Source: an uncultured Clostridia bacterium (GTDB lineage Bacteria; Bacillota; Clostridia; Oscillospirales; Acutalibacteraceae). From it: DNA of 59,943 nt. Under the pieces are notes generated by a model. It was not told the DNA's origin and did not search any database. It saw nothing but the letters and a program-made list of their open reading frames with translations. Positions 52,131 to 59,943 of this stretch are shown piece by piece (within the stretch, counting starts at the first letter, position 1; each line of letters begins with the position of its first letter). The translations under genes and the position numbers were made by a program. The stretch is taken from NCBI GenBank assembly GCA_947632385.1, contig CANRPD010000007.1, positions 1 through 59,943 on the forward strand. Reading direction: 5' to 3'.

Positions 52131-53333
52131 ATGGTCGAAAAACTGTTTCACTGGGCCAGCGGATACGCGGAGTTTGCCGTTCACGGGGACGCAGCTCGTT
52201 TTTTTACGGTATGCGCCAAACGAGGTTTTGATTTTTGGGATTTTTCACGCTCTGAAGGTGTGGCGACAGCTCGGTGCAGAGTACAGGAATATCGTTTGCT
52301 TTTGCCAACGGTCCGGCGGTGCCGTGTCTGTTTGCACTGCCGAAAAAAGAGCGGGCTCCCTTTTATCATGAGCAGGATGGCCCGGCGGAAGGGTCTTCTC
52401 CTTGGAACAGTATTTGGGATCTTGCTGTTCGCTTTCCTGAACAGTTTTATCTGGTCAGTCCAAGTCGAGGGGACAGAGAGGCTTTCGGAACAGCAGGTCC
52501 TTGCCGCAGCCCGTGCAAGCGGTGTTGCGATCGGCACGGCCAAACGGGCCGTACAGCCAAAACTGACGGACCACCGGATCATGGAACTGCTCCCGCAAGC
52601 CAAATGGGTAAGCGTCAATACACATGGGTGTACCGTGGATATCCTGTTGGGAGAAAAAGAGGAAGCTCCCCTTCAGGAGATGGAAACCGGATACTCCAAT
52701 ATCGTGGCGTCTCAGGCAGGGGTCGTGCGAGCGATCGAAGCGCATCAGGGCAGACCGGAAGTCGTGATTGGACAGACCGTCGATGCCGGGGACCTGCTGA
52801 TTTCAGGGCTGTATCAGGATGTTTCAGATCCATATGGGCCGCAGCCGGAAGAGCCCCTTCAGGTGGCTGGCCCGGCACGGGGCAGCGTCGTGGCGGAAAC
52901 CTATCGCGAATTTGCCGTGCAGGTCCCCGCGAAGCGCACACGGAACGTCCCCACCGGACAGAGACGTGCTTTCTCAACGTTGCGCATTTTCTCCCTGAAT
53001 CTTCCTTTGGGTTTCGGATGGCAAACCGAACGCCCCGGTACGCAGTACACCGAGACCACACAATTGCACCTTTTGGGACAGGATCTTCCGGTCTACCTGG
53101 AAAAACGGACAACGGTTTTCACCAAACAAGTGACGGTGTCTCTCTCCGCAGAGGAGCAGCGGTCTGCCGCGATCCTCAAACTGCGCGAGGCGCAGCGAGC
53201 TTGGGTCGCCCCGGGAGGCAAGATCTTGCGGGAAGATCTGCAGTTTTCATTTTCGGATGGGATCTGCATTTTGACCGCCCAATGCCATTGTTTGGAGGAA
53301 ATCGGAGTGAATCGAGAAATTTTGGTGAAATAG
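52131..53333 (+). CDS. yqfD: Sporulation protein YqfD
   Basis: A 400-residue membrane protein. A soluble N-terminus (about 85 residues, with Cys in CRVCLHCRKKSG), one transmembrane helix (about residues 87-107), then WSVQVEGTERLSEQQVLAAA, a POTRA-like segment, and a long extracytoplasmic domain. It follows yqfC as in Bacillus and other Clostridia. GGGGGCAC is a weak ribosome site, consistent with coupling to yqfC. Confidence 0.9.
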   Translation: MVEKLFHWASGYAEFAVHGDAARFFTVCAKRGFDFWDFSRSEGVATARCRVQEYRLLLPTVRRCRVCLHCRKKSGLPFIMSRMARRKGLLLGTVFGILLFAFLNSFIWSVQVEGTERLSEQQVLAAARASGVAIGTAKRAVQPKLTDHRIMELLPQAKWVSVNTHGCTVDILLGEKEEAPLQEMETGYSNIVASQAGVVRAIEAHQGRPEVVIGQTVDAGDLLISGLYQDVSDPYGPQPEEPLQVAGPARGSVVAETYREFAVQVPAKRTRNVPTGQRRAFSTLRIFSLNLPLGFGWQTERPGTQYTETTQLHLLGQDLPVYLEKRTTVFTKQVTVSLSAEEQRSAAILKLREAQRAWVAPGGKILREDLQFSFSDGICILTAQCHCLEEIGVNREILVK

Positions 53334-53379
53334 GAAAAAGATGGTTAAAATTTTTGTAGAAGCTGTATATTATTTTCCC

Positions 53380-53409
53380 TTGAAGATGGACGGACGCTTG
53401 TGCTATAAT
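53380..53409 (+). promoter_or_regulatory. Promoter for phoH-ybeY-dgkA-era
   Basis: TTGAAG (53380-53385) and a perfect TATAAT (53404-53409), 18-nt spacer, about 100 nt before phoH. It lets the housekeeping genes be expressed apart from yqfCD. Confidence 0.7.
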
Positions 53410-53508
53410 AAACATGAAAAAATAGGTCGAGTTGCAAAGATCACCTGTTTTTTGGTTTACAAACCGGTGGGGAGAATCCGTTAATTCAGCAAAAGGGAAG
53501 TTGCGTAT

Positions 53509-54465
53509 TTGGAACAGATCGTTCTTTTGGAAAGTGCCGATCAGGCCGTTGAGCTCTTCGGCAGCTTTGATGAAAATATCCGGCTCATCGAGCAGGCCTA
53601 CGGTGTCCGGATCCTTTTTCGCGATTCGGAATTGAAAGTTTCGGGAGAAGATCCCGCTGCTGTGGACAAGGCGGCTCGAGTGATCAAAAGTCTGGCGGCG
53701 TTCATCGGCAGTGGAGAACCTTTGACCGAGCAGAATGTGCGGTATTGCATGAGTATGGCTGCTGAAGATCACGAGGATCAGATGATGCAGCTGGCCGGAG
53801 ACGTGGTGTGCATCACCAGCAAAGGGAAGCCTGTCAAGCCCAAAACGGTGGGGCAGCGCACGTATTGTGAGGATATTCGATCCAATACCATCACCATCGG
53901 AGTCGGCCCTGCCGGCACAGGAAAGACATATCTAGCTGTGGCGATGGCTGTGGCGGCGTATCGCGCTCAACAGGTCAATCGGATCATTTTAACACGGCCG
54001 GCGGTGGAAGCAGGCGAAAAACTGGGCTTTCTTCCCGGTGACCTTCAACAGAAGGTGGACCCTTATTTGCGTCCGCTGTACGACGCACTGTTCGACATGT
54101 TGGGCGCGGAGACGTACCAGCGGCTCCTGGAGCGGGGCAGCATCGAAGTAGCGCCGCTGGCCTATATGCGTGGGCGCACTTTGGATGACAGCTTCATTAT
54201 CCTGGATGAGGCGCAAAACACCACAGGCGAGCAAATGAAAATGTTCTTGACCCGTTTGGGGTTCAATTCCAAAATGGTCATTACCGGAGACATCACACAG
54301 ATCGACCTGCCCGACGGGAAACGGTCGGGTCTCAAGGATGCCATCCGCATCCTCAAGGGCGTAGAAGATATCGCTATCTTCCGTTTTACGGAAAAAGACG
54401 TGGTCCGACACAAGCTGGTACAGGATATCATCCGCGCCTATGAACGGTTCGATCGCACGAAATAG
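53509..54465 (+). CDS. phoH: PhoH-family ATPase
   Basis: A 318-residue protein with a KH-like N-terminal part (about residues 1-100) and a P-loop domain. Walker A is GPAGTGKTYLAV, Walker B FIILDEAQNTT. Roles in RNA metabolism with YbeY are suspected; activity is not established. A TTG start at 53509, 9 nt after AAGGGAAG. Confidence 0.92.
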   Translation: MEQIVLLESADQAVELFGSFDENIRLIEQAYGVRILFRDSELKVSGEDPAAVDKAARVIKSLAAFIGSGEPLTEQNVRYCMSMAAEDHEDQMMQLAGDVVCITSKGKPVKPKTVGQRTYCEDIRSNTITIGVGPAGTGKTYLAVAMAVAAYRAQQVNRIILTRPAVEAGEKLGFLPGDLQQKVDPYLRPLYDALFDMLGAETYQRLLERGSIEVAPLAYMRGRTLDDSFIILDEAQNTTGEQMKMFLTRLGFNSKMVITGDITQIDLPDGKRSGLKDAIRILKGVEDIAIFRFTEKDVVRHKLVQDIIRAYERFDRTK

Positions 54466-54517
54466 TGCCCGCATTCCGCAGGAATTTTCTAGAATAGAGA
54501 AAGGAATGGAAAGCAGA

Positions 54518-55021
54518 ATGGAAAAGGTTCGAGTCATTATTGCCAATCGCCAAAACCAGGTGAAGATCCCCACAGGACTTCGTATGCTCATTCGCCGCTG
54601 CTGCCATGCCGTTTTGCGAATGGAGGGCTTTGAGGATCCGGCAGAGATCAGTGTGTCCTTTGTGGACAACGACCAGATCCATCAGATGAATCGCCAGTAT
54701 CGGGGCAAAGACGCGCCCACGGATGTGCTTTCCTTCCCAATGGGGGAGAATGGAGAGTACGATATCAATCATGAAACGGGCGCAAAGATCCTGGGCGATA
54801 TCGTCCTGTCTATCCCAAAGGCGGTGGAGCAGGCCAAAACCTACGGCCATTCGTTGGAACGGGAGGTCGGGTATCTCACCGCTCATTCCATGCTGCACCT
54901 GCTGGGGTACGATCATGAGCAGGGCGGACTGGATCGCGTCCGAATGCGGGAGAAAGAAGAACTGGTAATGAGTCAGCTGGGGCTGCCCGCCAGCAGCAGC
55001 TATACGCTGGACCGTGAATGA
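54518..55021 (+). CDS. ybeY: Endoribonuclease YbeY
   Basis: A 167-residue zinc metalloenzyme for 16S rRNA 3'-end maturation and ribosome quality control. The metal motif HxxxHxxGxxH is in TAHSMLHLLGYDHE. YRGKDAPTDVLSFPM is the other signature. The start at 54518 is 12 nt after AAAGGA; an in-frame ATG at 54506 abuts it. The end overlaps dgkA. Confidence 0.93.
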   Translation: MEKVRVIIANRQNQVKIPTGLRMLIRRCCHAVLRMEGFEDPAEISVSFVDNDQIHQMNRQYRGKDAPTDVLSFPMGENGEYDINHETGAKILGDIVLSIPKAVEQAKTYGHSLEREVGYLTAHSMLHLLGYDHEQGGLDRVRMREKEELVMSQLGLPASSSYTLDRE

Positions 55022-55502
55022 TCCCAAGCGCCGCACCCTGGCCATGAGTTTTTCGGACGCACTGCGTGGCGTATGGGCAGCGGTCAAATCGGAAAGGAAC
55101 ATGCGGCTGCACATCACAGCCGCATGTTATGTGTTCTTCTTTGCGGCTCGTCTGGACTTGTCCCGTACCCAATGGGCTTGCCTGTTTCTAACGGTTGGGT
55201 CCGTTTTTGCCGCGGAGCTCTTCAACACGGCGGTCGAGAAGCTGTGTGATTTCAGTGAAAAGCACCTGAACCCCCATATCCGCGTTATCAAGGATATTGC
55301 GGCGGGGGCAGTGCTTTTGTGTTCTGTTTTTGCCGCCTTGGTGGGAGCGGTGATCTTCCTGCGGCAGACTTTTTGGGATACCCTGCTCGATCTGGTGTGC
55401 CATCCGGTGTCTTTGCTCTTGTTGGTGTTTTCTGCGGTGGTGGCTGTCCTGTTTGTTGTGTTGGGTCCCCAGGGCATCCGGGACAAGCTTCGTTTGAAAT
55501 GA
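55014..55502 (+). CDS. dgkA: Diacylglycerol/undecaprenol kinase
   Basis: A 162-residue membrane kinase with about four hydrophobic segments, longer than the usual 125-130 residues by an extra C-terminal helix pair (about residues 115-155). The catalytic segment is AAELFNTAVEKLCD. In Gram-positive bacteria this family phosphorylates undecaprenol for cell-wall synthesis. It overlaps ybeY by 8 nt. Confidence 0.9.
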   Translation: MNDPKRRTLAMSFSDALRGVWAAVKSERNMRLHITAACYVFFFAARLDLSRTQWACLFLTVGSVFAAELFNTAVEKLCDFSEKHLNPHIRVIKDIAAGAVLLCSVFAALVGAVIFLRQTFWDTLLDLVCHPVSLLLLVFSAVVAVLFVVLGPQGIRDKLRLK

Positions 55503-55527
55503 TCTGAAAAGAAATTGAGGGAACGGA

Positions 55528-56442
55528 ATGAATGAGATGTTGAACCGGCAGCGGTCAGCTATGGTGGCCATTGTGGGACGGCCAAATGTTGGCAAATCCA
55601 CCCTGCTCAACCGCTTTGTTGGAAAAAAAATAGCCATCGTTTCTCGAAAGCCACAAACCACCCGAAACCGTATTTTGGGCGTGTTGACCCGGGAGGACTG
55701 CCAGCTTGCCTTTTTGGATACGCCTGGGCTGCTCAAACCACGAAATTCCTTGGGCGATTTTATGGTCCAGTCGGTGCAGTCTGCCTTGGACAGCGTAGAT
55801 GTGTGCGTCCTGGTCACGGTAGCAGGCGGAGAGATCTCGAAAGCGGACGAAGAGCTGATCCGACGCTTTCACGATGCACATTTGCCAGCCATCCTAGCAA
55901 TCAACAAGATCGATCAGTTGGCAGACAAGACCCAGCTGATGGGACAGATCCAGGCCTATATGGATCGATTCCCGTTTGCGGCCGTGGTGCCCATCTCTGC
56001 GCGCAACGGCAGCGGGGTAGAGGATCTGCTCCAGGAACTGGAATCGATGGCCCAACCGGGAGGCTTTTTGTTCCCGGAGGATCTTCTCACCGATCAACCG
56101 GAACGCGTGATCGCCTCGGAGATGGTGCGGGAAAAAGTGCTCCGTACCCTTTCCCAAGAGGTGCCCCACGGGGTCGCAGCGGTCACAGAGCAGCTTTCAG
56201 ACCGTGGAGATCTCTTGGATATCCACGTGACTATCTATTGTGAGAAGGCCAGCCACAAGGGGATCCTCATCGGCAAGGGCGGCGAGATGCTCAAACGGAT
56301 CGGTGCGGCGGCCAGAGAGGATCTGGAACGCTTTTTCGGGTGTCAGGTGAATCTGCAGCTGTGGGTCAAGGTCAAGGAGGATTGGCGTCAGCGTCCCCAA
56401 ACGTTGCAGAACTTAGGCTTTGTTCCAGATGACCTGCAGTAG
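55528..56442 (+). CDS. era: GTPase Era
   Basis: A 304-residue GTPase for 30S subunit assembly. G1 is GRPNVGKSTLLN, G2 TTRNRILG, G3 DTPGLL, G4 NKID; the C-terminal KH domain has GILIGKGGEMLKRIG. Downstream of dgkA by 25 nt. Confidence 0.97.
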   Translation: MNEMLNRQRSAMVAIVGRPNVGKSTLLNRFVGKKIAIVSRKPQTTRNRILGVLTREDCQLAFLDTPGLLKPRNSLGDFMVQSVQSALDSVDVCVLVTVAGGEISKADEELIRRFHDAHLPAILAINKIDQLADKTQLMGQIQAYMDRFPFAAVVPISARNGSGVEDLLQELESMAQPGGFLFPEDLLTDQPERVIASEMVREKVLRTLSQEVPHGVAAVTEQLSDRGDLLDIHVTIYCEKASHKGILIGKGGEMLKRIGAAAREDLERFFGCQVNLQLWVKVKEDWRQRPQTLQNLGFVPDDLQ

Positions 56443-56571
56443 GACAAGCACAAACGCACGAAAAAATGGTCGAAGTTTGCTGAACAAACAATTATTTTCC
56501 TGTCATAGCCGTCTTTTGGATGCAAATACTTTTCTTATGCAGGCACTTGTCCGCTGAGGAGGGAAGTATTT

Positions 56572-56778
56572 GTGGAGATCCGTGAAGCATGGAGACGGTT
56601 TACGCGAACGGGAAAAGTGGAGGATTACATTCGCTACGCTCAGGTGAGAGATCAACTGGAGCGTGGGATACACGCATCCGGGGAGGTGCCCTTTGCAGAT
56701 CAAAACCCAGGGCCTGGTGATACGCGAACAGACGGTGGGGGAGAGCGACCGCCTAGTGACGATCCTCACGCGGGATGA
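56572..56778 (+). CDS. YqzL-like small protein
   Basis: A 68-residue protein; the first 30 residues (EIREAWRRFTRTGKVEDYIRYAQV) match the Trp-x-x-F-x-x-TG-x-x-(D/E)-x-Y pattern of YqzL, the small protein between era and recO in Bacillus. GTG start after GAGGAGGGAAG. The C-terminal half (Gly/Asp/Pro-rich) overlaps recO by 86 nt in another frame, and may be a nonessential tail. Function unknown. Confidence 0.65.
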   Translation: MEIREAWRRFTRTGKVEDYIRYAQVRDQLERGIHASGEVPFADQNPGPGDTRTDGGGERPPSDDPHAG

Positions 56779-57436
56779 AGGGGTCATTCGTGCGTTTGCC
56801 CGGCGCGCCAAAAATCTAAAGGACAGTAAAAATTCTGCAACCGGTCTGCTGTGTTTTTCCCGTCTGAATCTCTACAAGGGGCGGGACAAATACATAATCA
56901 ACGATGCTTTCCCGGAAGAAACGTTTTTTGGCCTTCGTCAGGATCTGGTTCGCCTGAGTTTGGCTCAATATTTTTGTGAGCTGGCGGTCGAGACCGTCCC
57001 AGAAGGCGTGGAATCGCAGGAGTATCTCCGATTGATCCTCAACGCGCTGCATTTCCTCTCCACAGGGACCCGGGATCCAGAACTGCTCAAGCCCATCGTC
57101 GAGCTGCGGATCCTCTCCCTGGCGGGATATATGCCGGACTTGATCTGCTGCAGTCAGTGCGGTGCTTACGAGGCACCCACCATGTATTTCCAGATCAGCC
57201 GGGGGACGCTCTATTGCTCGGACTGCTTTGTAAACTCGGGGGAACCTGTGGTGGCGCTCTCCAAGGGCGCTTTGGCGGCCATGCGGCACATCATTTACTC
57301 GACGTTTGAAAAGATCTTTTCGTTTCAATTGACTGGACCTTCCCGCCAGGAACTGGAGGAATCCGCCGAACGGTACACCGTTCATGTACTGCAAAAGCGG
57401 CTGAAGACCCTGGACTTTTACAACAGCCTGCTGTGA
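56693..57436 (+). CDS. recO: DNA repair protein RecO
   Basis: A 247-residue protein that loads RecA with RecF and RecR. The OB-fold N-terminus begins QIKTQGLVIREQTVGESDRL, and a zinc-finger is seen as CCSQCGA and YCSDC. The start is a TTG at 56693, 7 nt after GGGGAGG; the frame is open from 56663. It starts well inside the YqzL-like gene. Confidence 0.93.
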   Translation: MQIKTQGLVIREQTVGESDRLVTILTRDEGVIRAFARRAKNLKDSKNSATGLLCFSRLNLYKGRDKYIINDAFPEETFFGLRQDLVRLSLAQYFCELAVETVPEGVESQEYLRLILNALHFLSTGTRDPELLKPIVELRILSLAGYMPDLICCSQCGAYEAPTMYFQISRGTLYCSDCFVNSGEPVVALSKGALAAMRHIIYSTFEKIFSFQLTGPSRQELEESAERYTVHVLQKRLKTLDFYNSLL

Positions 57437-57467
57437 GGAATGGTCCTTTTCCGTATAAGGAGTGACT

Positions 57468-59819
57468 ATGGATAAACATTATCGAGCCCTAGAGCTCGAC
57501 AAGATTTTTGAATTGGTGGCGAAAGAGACAACCTGTGAAGACGCCGCCGATCTGGCAAGGGAGCTGGAGCCGAGCAGCGATCCCAGTGAAGTCCGTCATC
57601 TGTTGGAAGAAACGGATGCGGCTTTCGTTTTGATCGCTCAATACGGAGCACCGTCCTTTTATGGCTTGAAAAATGTTACCGGTGCGCTGCGGCGGGCCCA
57701 GGCCGGCGGAGGCCTGAGTTTTCGGGAACTGCTGGATGTGGCAGGGACCCTGCGTGCCATTCGTGCCTTGACCCAATGGGCAGGGAAGAATGCAGGTGAC
57801 CAAAGCGTGCTTGCCGACCGGTTCTCCATTTTGACGCCCAACAAATTCTTGGAAGAAAAAATATACGGTTGCATCCTCTCGGAAGAGGAGATGGCGGATA
57901 CCGCTTCCCCTGCTCTGGCGACGATCCGCAGAAAGATCCGAAATGCTGCCGCCCACGCACGGGATCAATTGGACAAGCTGATCCGGTCTCCCGGTCATCA
58001 AAAACATTTGCAGGAAAATATCATCACGCAGCGCGGAGGCAGGTATGTTGTCCCCGTAAAAGCGGAATTCCGTGGGGAGGTGCCCGGCCTGATCCACGAC
58101 ACGTCCTCCAGCGGGGCTACGGTTTTTATCGAACCGATGAGCGTGGTGGAGGCCAATAACGAGATCCGCGTTCTGCAGTCGCAGGAGCAGGAAGAGATCC
58201 AGCGCATCGTCATGGAGCTTTCCGGCGAGGCGGGAACATATGCCGATTCCACCATTGCAAGCTATCAATACGCTGTACAGTTGAATTTGATCTTTGCCAA
58301 AGCCCAGTTGGCATACCGAATGAAAGCCACCACGCCCATCCTAGATGACCGTGGACATACCGTACTCATCGAGGCCAGGCATCCGTTGATCGATCCGAAA
58401 AAAGTGGTGCCGGTCACGATCACTTTGGGTGAAGAGTTTGATGCGCTGATCATTACCGGCCCGAATACGGGTGGCAAGACGGTGGTCTTGAAAACCATCG
58501 GGCTCTTGACGCTTATGGCGATGTGCGGCCTCATGATCCCCGCGGAGACCGGCAGCCGTGTCACGGTGTTTCAACACGTGTTGGTGGATATTGGCGATGA
58601 GCAGAGCATCGAGCAAAGTTTGTCTACTTTTTCTGCTCATATGACCAATATCATTCAGATTTTACAGGTTGCCGACTACGAGAGCCTGGTCCTCCTGGAT
58701 GAACTGGGCGCGGGGACCGACCCCATCGAGGGGGCTGCTCTGGCGGCATCCATCATCGAAGAGCTGCGCTTCAAAGGAGTCAGCTTGGCCTGCACCACGC
58801 ATTACGCGGAGCTGAAGGCGTATGCGTTGAAAACGCCCGGGGTGGAGAATGCATGCTGTGAGTTCAATGTGGAAACCCTGCGCCCCACTTATCGGTTGTT
58901 GATCGGTGTCCCCGGACGATCCAATGCATTTGCCATTTCTCGCCGTTTGGGCATGGAGGAACACATTGTAGACCGTGCAGGTGAACTGATGGACCGTGAG
59001 GGAGGCGTGTTTGAAGAGGTCGTCGACCGCTTAGAGGAGAGCCGCCGCAGGCTGGAGGGCGAACGGGAGATCGCAAAACAGGCCTCCTCTGAGGCACAGC
59101 TGCGTGCCGCAAAAGCGGAAGACGCCCTGGCAAAAGCGGAACAGGCTGCCCGAAAAGAGATCGAAAAAGCGCAAAAGGAAGCCGCCCGGATCGTACAGCA
59201 GACCCGCCGTCAGGCGGACGCCCTGCTCAACGAGCTGGAAGACTTGAGAAAACGGAAGAATAAGGAGCTCTCTGCAGAGGACAAGGCCCGACTGCGTTCT
59301 GGCATGCGTGCCTTAGATCAAGTCTCCGATCCGGTTTTGGATCGGGAATCCGGAGCTTATACCTTGCCCAGGCCGCTCCGGGTGGGAGACAATGTGACCA
59401 TCTACGATATCGGGAAGGATGCAGTGGTCCTGGAAGAACCGAAAGACGGACAGGTCCTGGTTCAGGCGGGTATCATCAAGACCCGTGTCGATGTCGATCA
59501 TCTCCGGTTGCGGGAAGGACCCGATCCTGCCAAGAAGCCCATGCGTACTGTGACGCGATCTGTTTCCAGCGCAGAAACGTCCACTTCGCTGGATCTTCGG
59601 GGCATGAACAGTGAAGAGGCCTTGATGGAACTGGACAGCTTCCTGGACCGCACTTCCCGGATGAATCTGGCGCAGGTGACTGTGATCCACGGCAAGGGTA
59701 CCGGCGTTCTTCGGGCCGCTGTGCAGCAGCATCTGCGCAGATGTCCTCAAGTCAAATCGTTCCGGTTGGGCTCGTTTGGTGAGGGGGAAAGCGGTGTGAC
59801 GGTCGTAGAACTGAAATAG
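57468..59819 (+). CDS. mutS2: Endonuclease MutS2
   Basis: A 783-residue MutS paralogue. Walker A is ITGPNTGGKTVVLKT, Walker B LVLLDELGAGTDPIEG, followed by a coiled coil (about residues 515-620), the KOW-like core and a C-terminal Smr nuclease domain (SLDLRGMNSEEALMELDSFLD, VIHGKGTGVLR). It lacks the mismatch-recognition domain. Proposed roles are suppressing recombination and rescuing collided ribosomes. AAGGAG precedes the ATG at 57468. Confidence 0.96.
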   Translation: MDKHYRALELDKIFELVAKETTCEDAADLARELEPSSDPSEVRHLLEETDAAFVLIAQYGAPSFYGLKNVTGALRRAQAGGGLSFRELLDVAGTLRAIRALTQWAGKNAGDQSVLADRFSILTPNKFLEEKIYGCILSEEEMADTASPALATIRRKIRNAAAHARDQLDKLIRSPGHQKHLQENIITQRGGRYVVPVKAEFRGEVPGLIHDTSSSGATVFIEPMSVVEANNEIRVLQSQEQEEIQRIVMELSGEAGTYADSTIASYQYAVQLNLIFAKAQLAYRMKATTPILDDRGHTVLIEARHPLIDPKKVVPVTITLGEEFDALIITGPNTGGKTVVLKTIGLLTLMAMCGLMIPAETGSRVTVFQHVLVDIGDEQSIEQSLSTFSAHMTNIIQILQVADYESLVLLDELGAGTDPIEGAALAASIIEELRFKGVSLACTTHYAELKAYALKTPGVENACCEFNVETLRPTYRLLIGVPGRSNAFAISRRLGMEEHIVDRAGELMDREGGVFEEVVDRLEESRRRLEGEREIAKQASSEAQLRAAKAEDALAKAEQAARKEIEKAQKEAARIVQQTRRQADALLNELEDLRKRKNKELSAEDKARLRSGMRALDQVSDPVLDRESGAYTLPRPLRVGDNVTIYDIGKDAVVLEEPKDGQVLVQAGIIKTRVDVDHLRLREGPDPAKKPMRTVTRSVSSAETSTSLDLRGMNSEEALMELDSFLDRTSRMNLAQVTVIHGKGTGVLRAAVQQHLRRCPQVKSFRLGSFGEGESGVTVVELK

Positions 59820-59830
59820 GCTGACAAACA

Positions 59831-59861
59831 GGCGGCGGGCGTCTCCGCCGCCTTTCCTCTT
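59831..59861 (+). terminator. Terminator after mutS2
   Basis: GGCGGCGG and CCGCCGCC pair over 8 bp around a 6-nt loop, followed by TTTCCTCTTG. No gene is recognised from here to the window end. Confidence 0.65.
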
Positions 59862-59943
59862 GTGTGAATTGTAGGTTTGTCAATGATATTGGACAGTGGA
59901 AGGGAAAGGATTAGAGAAGAAAGAGAGGAGTTTCTCACGAGGG

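Overview
The window looks like a chromosomal segment of a moderately high-GC, spore-forming member of the Clostridia, most like the Oscillospiraceae/Ruminococcaceae gut bacteria (Flavonifractor, Intestinimonas and similar genera). This is inferred from gene content and order, not from a database search. The clues are the sporulation genes yqfC, yqfD and a ylbJ-like gene, a SleB-type hydrolase, the Prp-cleavable L27 between rplU and obgE, the phoH-ybeY-dgkA-era-yqzL-recO block, a GlnRS beside GluRS, and clostridial sugar and starch enzymes. No phage, plasmid, transposase or CRISPR signature is visible.

Layout. 1-0.5 kb: acpP on the minus strand. 0.5-8.7 kb: an aromatic amino-acid supercluster (aroE, aroK, then aroF, tyrA, aroB, aroA, aroC, pheA) holding every common-pathway step except 3-dehydroquinate dehydratase, plus the Phe and Tyr branch enzymes. 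A strong promoter overlapping the aroK stop codon is followed by a 37-codon leader peptide packed with Tyr and Phe codons and a textbook terminator just before aroF. This looks like a ribosome-mediated attenuator and is the most striking signal in the window. 8.7-13 kb: a GNAT acetyltransferase, a SleB-like hydrolase, and tldD/pmbA. 13-16.3 kb: three small minus-strand genes (PHP phosphatase, nucleotidyltransferase-like, GNAT) separated by about 1.7 kb of three different direct-repeat families, then tRNA-Leu(GAG). 16.3-25 kb: a class I amidotransferase, gltX, glnS, birA, queH, an amidohydrolase, a nuclease-like unknown, a SprT-like protein and an SDR oxidoreductase. 25-33 kb: an esterase, ilvE, a Nudix hydrolase, malQ-glgP, mntP and a flavodoxin-like reductase. 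33-42 kb: yebC, pyrB-pyrI, the rplU-prp-rpmA ribosomal operon behind two tandem promoters, obgE, mrnC, a YitT protein, a tiny Asn/Gln/Ser-rich protein and an rRNA methylase. 42-51 kb: tmcAL divergent from ackA, queT with a probable preQ1 riboswitch, an MntR-like regulator, and divergent GH78 rhamnosidase and GH51 arabinofuranosidase. 51-60 kb: a ylbJ-like gene, yqfC-yqfD-phoH-ybeY-dgkA-era, yqzL, recO and mutS2.

Functional themes are aromatic amino-acid supply under apparent leader-peptide control, translation (two aminoacyl-tRNA synthetases, tRNA-Leu, ribosomal proteins, GTPases and tRNA/rRNA modification), queuosine salvage (queH, queT), pyrimidine synthesis, glucan and plant-polysaccharide use, and sporulation. 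Long ORFs antisense to tldD/pmbA and gltX/glnS, and one running through the repeat patch, are composition artefacts and are not annotated. Start codons were chosen from Shine-Dalgarno spacing and family N-termini, so several CDS begin inside longer open frames.
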